Assembly: GCA_017405545.1 (NCBI GenBank) | Contig: JAFRAF010000225.1 | Span: 1 to 5,128, forward strand | Direction of reading: 5' to 3' | Length of the DNA stretch: 5,128 nucleotides | Source of the DNA: Oscillospiraceae bacterium | GTDB taxonomy: Bacteria; Bacillota; Clostridia; Oscillospirales; Oscillospiraceae | Part shown: positions 1-5,073 of the stretch, piece by piece | How the letters are laid out: the number at the start of each line of letters is the position of its first letter | Numbering within the stretch: position 1 is the first letter of the stretch | The notes under the pieces: model-generated | Told to the model about the DNA's origin: nothing | Database searches by the model: none | Seen by the model: the letters and a program-made list of their open reading frames with translations, nothing else | Position numbers and translations under genes: made by a program

Positions 1-7
1 ATTTTTA

Positions 8-35
8 TTGACGTTTTTGTTAACTATGGTATAAT
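8..35 (+). promoter_or_regulatory. SigA-type promoter with extended -10, for the DUF1836 gene
   Basis: The -35 box is TTGACG (8-13) and the -10 box is a perfect TATAAT (30-35), with a 16-bp spacer. A TG one base upstream of the -10 (27-28) makes it an extended -10. Transcription should begin about 6-8 nt past the -10, near position 42, which is where the first ATG of the downstream gene lies. The surroundings are AT-rich, in contrast to the GC-rich gene. The match is read directly from the sequence; activity is inferred. Confidence 0.75.
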
Positions 36-41
36 AGAGCC

Positions 42-590
42 ATGGACAGTAAAATAAACGAAAGCATGACAAAGAGAATAATGGGCTCCATCGCCGGATT
101 CAGGCTCCCCCGCTTCAATGAGATAACCAATGTGGGCCTGTACCTTGAGCAGACGGCCAAATTCATCAACGGCTACCTGTCCCCTCTGGGCGGGACTGAG
201 ATAACCGGCTCAATGGTCAGCAATTACGTCAAGCAGAAGCTGGTGCCCAATCCGGTGAAAAAGCAGTATTACACCGAGCATATCGCGGTGCTCATGTTCA
301 TCGCCATAGCCAAAACGGTGACCTCTCTGGACGATATACGCCTTATGCTCAGCCTTCAAAGCGAGTCCTGCCCCCTGGACAAGGCCTATGACCACTTCTG
401 TGACAGTCTTGAGGCCGGCCTCCGCCGCACAAATCAGGCTGCTGAGGGGGCGGCCCCCGTCAGCTCGGAGGCAGAGGCCCTCATGCGCATAATGATAGAG
501 GCCATCGTGCATAAGATATATCTGGACCAGTGTCTGACAATCTTCCGATCTGTCAGAGATCGGGAGGAACAGCAGCTGCCTCCCGAATAA
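42..590 (+). CDS. DUF1836 domain-containing protein (MerR-like putative regulator)
   Basis: Probable cytoplasmic DNA-binding regulator of 182 residues; its target is unknown. The DUF1836 signature is clear: the LPRFNEI segment (22-28), the VGLYLEQ segment (31-37), and the core from ITGSMVSNYVKQKL (54-67) through NPVKKQYYTEHIAVL (70-84) to TSLDDIRLML (94-103). This core resembles a MerR winged helix, with a helix-turn-helix, a wing and a following helix. The C-terminal third (after about 130) has an Ala/Glu-rich linker and a helical tail not specific to the family. The first ATG (42) gives the usual family N-terminal length before LPR, but it coincides with the predicted transcription start and has no useful Shine-Dalgarno, so the mRNA would be leaderless. 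ATG 66 and ATG 81 (weak AAGAGA upstream) are alternatives. The gene is alone, with its own promoter and terminator. The family call is secure; the regulatory role is inferred from the fold. Confidence 0.88.
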   Translation: MDSKINESMTKRIMGSIAGFRLPRFNEITNVGLYLEQTAKFINGYLSPLGGTEITGSMVSNYVKQKLVPNPVKKQYYTEHIAVLMFIAIAKTVTSLDDIRLMLSLQSESCPLDKAYDHFCDSLEAGLRRTNQAAEGAAPVSSEAEALMRIMIEAIVHKIYLDQCLTIFRSVRDREEQQLPPE

Positions 591-602
591 ACAAAACCCA
601 TT

Positions 603-637
603 AAAACGGCGGAAGCGCAGGGCTTCCGCCGTTTTTT
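603..637 (+). terminator. Rho-independent terminator, probably bidirectional
   Basis: A perfect 14-bp stem (603-616 with 622-635, core ACGGCGGAAGC) closes a 5-nt loop, GCAGG, and runs into a six-T tract (632-637). It starts 13 nt after the DUF1836 stop. Because the left arm begins with AAAA, the minus-strand transcript of the convergent DUF2461 gene, which ends at 683, would also form the stem followed by UUUU. One element probably stops both genes. Confidence 0.93.
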
Positions 638-682
638 ACTCTGTGCCATTCCTCGGGACGGACGTACAGCTTAAGCGGGGCC

Positions 683-1393
683 TCACTCCACGTCAAATCT
701 GTGGAAGTCCTCAAGCAGTTGCTTCTGCGTGGGCTCGTGTCTGGCCGCGTCCAGAAGGAAAAGCCGCAGGGGCTCCATCCTCTTTACAAGTGCGGCCGTG
801 TATGCGCAGAAGCTGTCGAAATCCGTCAGGCGGCTGTCCGGGATGTTCTCAAGTACAAACCAGTTTTTGAACTTGAGCCAGCCTGCGGCGGGGTCATCCT
901 CACTGTATCCCTTGGGCATGCGCTTGAGCCGCTCCCCGTCCACCTTAAGGCCGCCGGAGATAACGATATCCTCAAATTCCCCCAGATGTTCGGAGATGTA
1001 ATCCCTGACACGGTTGATGTTCGCCGTATTCTCAAACCATATGCCTGTGCCGAACACGCTGCCCCCGGGAAATACTCTGATAAAATAGCCTATGGGCAGC
1101 CAGGATTTCCTGTCGGCGGAGATATATGCCCGAAAGGCCGGGTCATACGGGGGACGGTTCCGGCTGTAGCGCATATCCCTGGCTATACGGTACATCCAGT
1201 CTTTGGCCTGCATGTACATGATGTCGTAGGCGATGGCAGGGGCCTCCCCTGCTATGGCAAAGCGCAGACGGTCAAGCAGGGAGATAAAGTCACCTCTGGC
1301 CTGCTCGTACTGTTTATGGTTTTCGTGGAACCACGCCCGCTCGTTGTTGGCGGCAAGGGCCCCGCTGTATTCCAGCATCCTTTTAAATTCCAT
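683..1393 (-). CDS. DUF2461 domain-containing protein (TIGR02453 family)
   Basis: A soluble protein of 236 residues that spans the whole DUF2461 domain; the biochemical function of this family is not established. Hallmarks read from the translation are NNERAWFHENHKQYE (16-30), the arginine-rich segment YRIARDMRYSRNRPPYDPAF (69-88), the glycine-rich GYFIRVFPGGSVFGTGIW (102-119) and KRMPKGYSEDDPAAGWLKFK (157-176). There is no signal peptide or membrane segment. The start at 1393 is preferred over the in-frame ATG at 1468: it has a GGAG Shine-Dalgarno 5 nt upstream, the conserved domain begins directly after it, and a promoter -10 (1440-1445) lies inside the longer version. It is a single-gene unit, convergent with DUF1836 and divergent from the AIM24 unit. 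The family assignment is secure. Confidence 0.92.
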   Translation of the reverse strand: MEFKRMLEYSGALAANNERAWFHENHKQYEQARGDFISLLDRLRFAIAGEAPAIAYDIMYMQAKDWMYRIARDMRYSRNRPPYDPAFRAYISADRKSWLPIGYFIRVFPGGSVFGTGIWFENTANINRVRDYISEHLGEFEDIVISGGLKVDGERLKRMPKGYSEDDPAAGWLKFKNWFVLENIPDSRLTDFDSFCAYTAALVKRMEPLRLFLLDAARHEPTQKQLLEDFHRFDVE

Positions 1394-1398
1394 GTTCA

Positions 1399-1402
1399 CT
1401 CC
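1399..1402 (-). promoter_or_regulatory. Ribosome binding site that decides the DUF2461 start
   Basis: On the minus strand GGAG is followed by TGAAC and then ATG (1393-1391), a spacing of 5 nt. No other in-frame start upstream has a comparable site, so this fixes the start at 1393 rather than 1468. Confidence 0.7.
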
Positions 1403-1439
1403 GTGCGCAAAGCTCAGTTTTTTCCATATCTTCAGTTGC

Positions 1440-1468
1440 ATTATACCGCACAATCTCCGTTTCGGCAA
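1440..1468 (-). promoter_or_regulatory. Promoter for the DUF2461 gene
   Basis: Read on the minus strand, TTGCCG (1468-1463) is followed by a 17-bp spacer and a perfect TATAAT (1445-1440). The predicted start is near 1433, giving a leader of about 40 nt before the ATG at 1393. It matches the -10 consensus fully and the -35 at 4 of 6 bases. Confidence 0.65.
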
Positions 1469-1482
1469 TCGGCTTTCCGCTT

Positions 1483-1518
1483 TTTGCGGGCCTTTGAAGT
1501 GCGCCTGAGCCCCGCAAA
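1483..1518. repeat. Inverted repeat in the divergent promoter region
   Basis: TTTGCGGG (1483-1490) and CCCGCAAA (1511-1518) are perfect inverted copies separated by 20 nt. They lie between the -35 of the minus-strand promoter (ending 1468) and the -35 of the plus-strand promoter (starting 1524), where a regulator controlling both directions could bind. A smaller hairpin, CCGC-TTTTT-GCGG (1477-1489), overlaps the left arm. The repeat is visible; an operator role is only a suggestion, since 8-bp arms can arise by chance. Confidence 0.3.
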
Positions 1519-1523
1519 CACAC

Positions 1524-1552
1524 TTGATTATTTCCGCGTTTTTTGTTAAAGT
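1524..1552 (+). promoter_or_regulatory. Candidate promoter for the AIM24-permease-lipid kinase unit
   Basis: TTGATT (1524-1529) and TAAAGT (1547-1552) are separated by 17 bp, each matching consensus at 4 of 6 positions. Transcription would start near 1559, about 30 nt upstream of the AIM24 ATG. It is the best candidate in the gap, but weaker than the two other promoters in this window. Confidence 0.4.
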
Positions 1553-1576
1553 TTACGTGTATCCAATTCCATAAAA

Positions 1577-1581
1577 AGGAG
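1577..1581 (+). promoter_or_regulatory. Strong ribosome binding site for the AIM24 gene
   Basis: AGGAG, extended on its 5' side by an A run, sits 9 nt upstream of the ATG at 1591. It rules out the upstream in-frame TTG at 1543, which has no such site and would lie before the predicted transcription start. Confidence 0.8.
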
Positions 1582-1590
1582 ATCAATAAT

Positions 1591-2268
1591 ATGCGTTATC
1601 AGATAAACGGCGAACCCATGCCCGTTGTAATATGCGAGCTGGATTCCGGCGAGACCATCATAAGCGAGTCCGGCGCCATGAGCTGGATGAGTCCCAATAT
1701 GGAGATGCAGACCGTGGGCGGAGGCGCCGGCAAGATTTTCGGCCGCATGCTCTCCGGCGAAAACCTGTTCCAGAACCATTATACCGCCAGAAACGGACAG
1801 GGCATGATAGCCTTTGCCTCCAGCTTCCCCGGCTCAATAAGAGCCATTGAGATAAGCCCTGACGCGCCAATCGTTGTACAGAAGCGGGCATTTCTGGCCT
1901 GCACTGCCGGAGTGGAACTGAGCACCTTCTTCCAGAAAAAGCTGGGCGCCGGCTTCTTCGGCGGCGAGGGCTTTATAATGCAGAAGCTCTCGGGCAGCGG
2001 TCTGGTCTTCATAGAGATAGACGGCTCTGCCGTGGAGTATGAGCTGGCACCGGGCCAGCAGATGCTGATTGACACGGGTTATCTGGCCATGATGGACTCC
2101 AGCGTCAACATGGATATCCAGCAGGTCAAGGGCGTAAAAAACGTGCTGTTCGGCGGCGAGAGCCTGTTCAACACCATCGTCACCGGTCCGGGCCGCATAT
2201 GCCTGCAGACCATGCCCATGTCCACCTTTGCGGGCGTGATAGCCTCGGTACTGCCCACAAAGAACTGA
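1591..2268 (+). CDS. AIM24 family protein (TIGR00266 / DUF124)
   Basis: A 225-residue full-length member of the AIM24/TIGR00266 family, a TRAP-like beta-sandwich fold. The bacterial function is not known; the yeast namesake is a mitochondrial protein. Characteristic segments are ESGAMSWM (26-33), SGENLFQNHYTA (55-66), the glycine-rich GGEGFIMQKLSGSGLVF (124-140), DTGYLAMMD (161-169), and VKGVKNVLFGGESLF (179-193) followed by TGPGRICLQTMPM (198-210). There is no signal peptide and no long hydrophobic helix, so it is probably cytoplasmic, perhaps membrane-associated. It is the first gene of a three-gene unit, only 19 nt from the membrane protein that follows, which fits a membrane-related role but does not prove one. 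The family call is secure. Confidence 0.94.
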   Translation: MRYQINGEPMPVVICELDSGETIISESGAMSWMSPNMEMQTVGGGAGKIFGRMLSGENLFQNHYTARNGQGMIAFASSFPGSIRAIEISPDAPIVVQKRAFLACTAGVELSTFFQKKLGAGFFGGEGFIMQKLSGSGLVFIEIDGSAVEYELAPGQQMLIDTGYLAMMDSSVNMDIQQVKGVKNVLFGGESLFNTIVTGPGRICLQTMPMSTFAGVIASVLPTKN

Positions 2269-2287
2269 GAAAAGAAGCGTATTGCCT

Positions 2288-3064
2288 ATGAAAGCACTTG
2301 CAGACGTCTTCCTCTGCTTTCTTATCTACTCATTCATCGGATGGCTCTGGGAGACGCTACTGTACATATTCAGGGACAAGCTGGTGGTCAAGCGGGGCTT
2401 TCTGAACGGGCCCCTCTGCCCCATCTACGGCTGCGGAGCCATGATATGCGTCGCCATATTCTACGGCCGGGGATGCAGCATCGCGGTCCTGTTCCTGGCG
2501 GGCATGCTCTGCTGCACGGCTCTTGAATACCTTACACATTTCCTGCTGGACAAACTGTTCCACACCACCTGGTGGGATTACTCAAGCTGCAGATTCAATT
2601 TAAACGGGCGCATATGTCTGCAGTGCGCCATAGGCTTCGGCCTGTGCATCGTACTGCTCATGTCGGTGCACCCCCGGGTCCTGGCGCTGGTTGAGAGCAT
2701 ACCCATGGACGTCAAAATCTGGCTGTGCTTCGGCCTGTACACCGTGCTTATCGCCGACTCCGCCCTCACGGTGGGCGCCCTGTCCGATCTGGACGGCAGG
2801 CTGAAAAGCAAGCAGAGCGAGCTGGGCTCGCTCCTGCAGGACGGGCTGGACAGCGCCGAAGAGCGCCGGGCAGACATGGCAAAGCGGCTGGAAGACAACC
2901 TGCGTGAGCACGAGTTGGCTATTTCCGGAACTCGCCGCCGCTCCACCCTCACGGAGCATCAGGTCCGGCGGCTGCTGCGCTCCTTCCCCCGCCTCCAGTC
3001 GAGGCACTACGCCGAGGCGGTGGAGTGGTTTAAGGAAAACGCCGCCAAAAAGAAAAAGATATAA
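2288..3064 (+). CDS. PF06541 family putative ABC transporter permease (COG4905-like)
   Basis: A 258-residue integral membrane protein. PF06541 proteins are named putative ABC transporter permeases, but no transport has been shown and no ATPase gene is present here, so the substrate is unknown. About five hydrophobic helices can be read: 5-27, 44-60, 63-84, 108-127 and 143-165. Family motifs are FIGWLWETLLY (16-26), KRGFLNGPLCPIYG (35-48), the aromatic loop beginning EYLTHFLLDKL (80-90) and ending WWDY (95-98), and FNLNGRICLQ (103-112). After residue 166 comes a highly charged helical tail, probably cytoplasmic, ending in a lysine run (254-257). ATG 2288 is chosen over TTG 2282, two codons upstream; the Shine-Dalgarno is only AAGAAG (ending 2278). 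It is probably translated from the same mRNA as its two neighbours. Confidence 0.9.
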   Translation: MKALADVFLCFLIYSFIGWLWETLLYIFRDKLVVKRGFLNGPLCPIYGCGAMICVAIFYGRGCSIAVLFLAGMLCCTALEYLTHFLLDKLFHTTWWDYSSCRFNLNGRICLQCAIGFGLCIVLLMSVHPRVLALVESIPMDVKIWLCFGLYTVLIADSALTVGALSDLDGRLKSKQSELGSLLQDGLDSAEERRADMAKRLEDNLREHELAISGTRRRSTLTEHQVRRLLRSFPRLQSRHYAEAVEWFKENAAKKKKI

Positions 3065-3071
3065 CGGGATG

Positions 3072-3092
3072 TGTACGGCGGCAGGCCGTACA
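3072..3092 (+). other. Hairpin abutting the lipid kinase Shine-Dalgarno
   Basis: TGTACGGC (3072-3079) pairs perfectly with GCCGTACA (3085-3092) around a GGCAG loop. There is no T tract, so it is not a typical terminator. Its right arm shares one base with the AGGA (3092-3095) used to start the lipid kinase at 3103. In the 38-nt gap it could modulate translation of the kinase or stabilise a processed mRNA end; both roles are speculative. Confidence 0.4.
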
Positions 3093-3102
3093 GGACAAAG
3101 AT

Positions 3103-4017
3103 ATGAAGCATGTGTTTATTGTTAATCCCAGTGCAGGGACGGGGAAATGCCCCGTGACACGGGATATGCTATCCGGCCTGTGCCCGGATAAGGACTGGGA
3201 GATATATACTACCCGCGGGCCCCTGGACGCCACCGCCTATGTCAAAGCGCTATGCTCGAAGCACGAGGGTGATGAACTGCGCGTATACGCCTGCGGCGGC
3301 GACGGGACATTGAACGAGGTCGTCTCCGGCGCCGTTGGTTTTGAAAATGTCAGCGTGGGCTGCTGCCCCTGCGGGAGCGGCAACGACTATGTGAAATACT
3401 ACGGCGGCTCCCTGCCCTTCACGGACATCCCCGCTCTGATGAGGGCCCAGACCCGGCCCATTGACCTGCTGAGGGTAAATGACAGATACGCCGTGAACGC
3501 CTGCCACTTCGGCTTTGACACCGCCGTGGCGAGAACCATGTCGGCCGTAAAGGGAAAGCCCCTCATCGGCGGAAGGCGCGCATACAGCTCCGCTATAGTC
3601 TACTCCCTGTTCACAGCCATGCGCACAAGCTGCGTGATAAGCGCCGACGGCGAGCTCATATGCCCGGACAGCATGCTGCTGTGCACCCTGGCAAACGGCA
3701 GCCATGTGGGCGGCTCCTTCAAATGCGCCCCCCGCTCGAAAAACAATGACGGGCTCATAGAGCTTTGCATGGCCAGGCCCGTATCCATCCCCCGCTTCGC
3801 AGCCCTTGTGAAGACATATCAGAAGGGCCTCCATCTGGACGACCCCCGATTCAAGGAGATCATAACCTACCGGCAGGTCCGACATGTGGACATCGACGGC
3901 CCGGAGGGCTTCGCCGTGTCCATAGACGGGGAGATCCTGGAGGGAAGTCACATTTCCGTAGACATTGTGCCCTCGGCCCTGAATTTCATCGTCCCCGAGG
4001 GGGCGTCAGACAACTGA
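3103..4017 (+). CDS. Diacylglycerol kinase family lipid kinase (DagK / YegS-like)
   Basis: A 304-residue enzyme expected to transfer phosphate from ATP to a membrane lipid such as diacylglycerol, giving phosphatidic acid; the exact lipid is not predictable from sequence. The N-terminal catalytic domain opens with VNPSAGTGK (7-15), has the nucleotide-binding GGDGT (65-69) followed by NEVV (71-74), and CPCGSGND (88-95) in place of the usual GTGND. The C-terminal beta-rich domain carries PIDLLRVN (119-126), GFDTAV (137-142), GGSFKCAP (203-210), NNDGLIE (214-220) and SIDGEI (273-278), whose Asp and Glu match metal-site and catalytic positions in characterised DgkB enzymes. Length is normal and all key motifs are present, so it is probably active. 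It has no transmembrane helix and should act at the inner membrane surface. The start has AGGA 7 nt upstream. Last gene of the unit, before a terminator. Confidence 0.93.
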   Translation: MKHVFIVNPSAGTGKCPVTRDMLSGLCPDKDWEIYTTRGPLDATAYVKALCSKHEGDELRVYACGGDGTLNEVVSGAVGFENVSVGCCPCGSGNDYVKYYGGSLPFTDIPALMRAQTRPIDLLRVNDRYAVNACHFGFDTAVARTMSAVKGKPLIGGRRAYSSAIVYSLFTAMRTSCVISADGELICPDSMLLCTLANGSHVGGSFKCAPRSKNNDGLIELCMARPVSIPRFAALVKTYQKGLHLDDPRFKEIITYRQVRHVDIDGPEGFAVSIDGEILEGSHISVDIVPSALNFIVPEGASDN

Positions 4018-4037
4018 AAACAACGATAACATACAGC

Positions 4038-4077
4038 AAAGCCGCCCGGGCCACATAAAGAGCCCGGGCGGCTTTTT
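4038..4077 (+). terminator. Rho-independent terminator after the lipid kinase
   Basis: A perfect 14-bp stem, with left arm AAAGCCGCCCGGGC (4038-4051) and right arm 4062-4075, closes a 10-nt loop (4052-4061) and runs into five Ts (4073-4077). It begins 20 nt after the kinase stop. The convergent coiled-coil gene ends at 4106, and in that direction only three Ts follow the stem, so termination of the minus strand here should be weaker. Confidence 0.92.
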
Positions 4078-4105
4078 ATCCTGTATTGATTTTCGTGCGG
4101 TAAAA

Positions 4106-4621
4106 CTACAGCTCCTCCAGCAGACTGCGCATCTCCGCGTGGGCTGCGAGCAGCTCATTTGCCTTCTGGCTGAGCTTTTCCCACTGCTCCTTCACGTCGC
4201 GCTCCGCCTCCTCGCGCATGGTCCAGCATTCCTGCTCCGTCTTTTCCCTGAGCTCGGCGCACTCACGCTGTGTCCTCTCTCTGAGCTCTGCGCATTCGCT
4301 CTCTGTCGCGGTCCTCAGCTCGTCCGCCCGGCTCTGTGCCTCGGAGGTGAGCCTGTCTATATACTGCTCACTCCTGCTGTTTGCCGCCCTTATCTCCGCA
4401 AGGTACTGGTCAGCGGTCTTCTGGGCCACGCCGAAGATGTCATTTATGCCTGCCGCCGCCTCAGCTATGGAGCCGGCCTCGTCTATTTTTATCTGTACGT
4501 TGCCGAGCTTTTCCCGGAGCTGCTCGTTGTCCTGCCTGAGCTGCTCCTCCTTCTGCTGGAGCTGACACAGCGCTATAGCCAGTTCCCGGCGGCTCATGCG
4601 GCGAATCTCTTTGTCTGTCAC
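4106..4621 (-). CDS. Coiled-coil protein of a Clostridia-type hypothetical family
   Basis: A 171-residue, almost entirely helical, highly charged protein of unknown function. The N-terminus (RRMSRRELAIAL, 7-18) and the segment IDEAGSIAEAAAGINDIF (46-63) followed by AQKTADQYLAEIR (66-78) resemble a widespread Firmicute family of small uncharacterised coiled-coil proteins; this is from memory, not a search. Residues 20-40 form a first Gln/Glu-rich coiled coil, and 95-149 a second built from 11-residue units. There is no signal peptide or membrane helix. The start is GTG at 4621, whose GTGA overlaps the stop of the upstream ORF (4618-4621), with GAGG 10 nt before it inside that ORF, suggesting translational coupling. 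ATG 4597 is an alternative start. It might be a scaffold or envelope-associated protein, but nothing here proves that. Confidence 0.85.
   Translation of the reverse strand: MTDKEIRRMSRRELAIALCQLQQKEEQLRQDNEQLREKLGNVQIKIDEAGSIAEAAAGINDIFGVAQKTADQYLAEIRAANSRSEQYIDRLTSEAQSRADELRTATESECAELRERTQRECAELREKTEQECWTMREEAERDVKEQWEKLSQKANELLAAHAEMRSLLEEL
4175..4339 (-). repeat. Five 33-nt units encoding 11-residue (hendecad) coiled-coil repeats
   Basis: Residues 95-149 of the coiled-coil protein divide into five 11-residue units. The best preserved are TESECAELRER (106-116), TQRECAELREK (117-127) and TEQECWTMREE (128-138); the flanking units (95-105 and 139-149) are degenerate. Cysteines recur at 110, 121 and 132, exactly 11 apart. 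The similarity is visible in the DNA as imperfect 33-nt copies, pointing to internal duplication. Confidence 0.75.
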
Positions 4622-5073
4622 TGCGTCACCGCCTCAAGGTCTGCAAAGTACCACACGGCCTCAGCTCCGCCCAGCTCGCTGGATATGCCTATGGTCTTGT
4701 TAAAGCCCATGGCCTGCAGTATGTCATTTACGTTGACATAGGTCCCGTTCAGTTCATTATAGCAGCGGATGCCGTCGTGGCAGTACAGCACCTGCTCGTT
4801 ATAGCCGCCGCTGTTGTACTGTGAGGGCACGGTGCAGCTTACATCGCCTATGGTAAAGCTCATCCAGGAGTCCACGTACTCTCCCATCTGCCTGTAGTTG
4901 AGCTTGTATGCAAAATCGCCCAGAATGAATACATCGTCCCTCGGCTGTACTACACTGTTCCAGTTCGAGATCAGCGTTTCATCATGTTCCTCGATCGACC
5001 GGAAAGGTCGATCATCGAATCGGACACAGTTTCTATGACCAAAATGTGTATCGGCAATATAAAAATTACTCAT
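4618..5073 (-). pseudogene. Chimeric ORF: truncated metallophosphoesterase N-terminus joined to an unknown C-terminus
   Basis: An intact 151-residue reading frame with two unlike halves. Residues 1-57 are the start of a calcineurin-like metallophosphoesterase: metal motif DTHFGH (8-13: Asp8, His10, His13), RFDDRPFRSIEEHDETL (18-34), NWNSVV (37-42) and ILGDF (50-54, with Gly52-Asp53). The family then requires a GNHD/GNHE motif and a later GHxH motif; neither is present, so phosphoesterase activity is not expected. Residues 58-151 are a sequence I do not recognise, with Cys80, Cys98 and Cys104, NGTYVNVNDILQAMGF (109-124) and VWYF (140-143). Codon use changes at the join (about 4903): by hand count GC3 is about 26 of 57 codons before and about 72 of 94 after. 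Its ATG overlaps the stop of the preceding gene, and its stop overlaps the coiled-coil GTG. It is either a real gene fusion or deletion product, or an assembly misjoin; the ORF itself is certain, its biological reality is not. Confidence 0.6.

Noticed and set aside
1394..1468. N-terminal extension of DUF2461 by 25 residues from the ATG at 1468
   Set aside because: The extension covers a TATAAT at 1440-1445, lacks a good Shine-Dalgarno and lies outside the family domain.
701..1549. Plus-strand open frame of 282 codons, longer than the gene opposite it
   Set aside because: It is antisense to DUF2461, whose motifs, Shine-Dalgarno and promoter are all clear. The plus-strand translation has no recognisable domain and no ribosome binding site. 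Long antisense frames are common in GC-rich genes.
1543..1590. TTG start extending the AIM24 protein by 16 residues
   Set aside because: The strong AGGAG at 1577-1581 serves the ATG at 1591, and the extension is not part of the family.
2288..3064. A complete ABC transporter system
   Set aside because: Only the PF06541 membrane protein is present. No ATP-binding subunit with Walker motifs and no substrate-binding protein lie in the window.
3250..3951. Minus-strand open frame of 233 codons
   Set aside because: It lies wholly opposite the lipid kinase, which carries GGDGT and all other family motifs. The antisense protein is low-complexity (Gly/Ala/His/Val-rich) and matches nothing.
4139..4741. 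Plus-strand open frame of 200 codons, very leucine-rich, resembling a membrane protein
   Set aside because: It is the complement of Glu/Gln/Arg-rich coiled-coil codons, which read as Leu/Ser/Ala on the other strand. It has no ribosome binding site.
4993..5013. Palindrome GATCGACC-GGAAA-GGTCGATC
   Set aside because: It falls inside the conserved RFDxRPF-SIEE segment of the phosphoesterase part, so codon choice explains it. It is about 90 nt from the domain junction and has no T tract, so it is neither a breakpoint mark nor a terminator.
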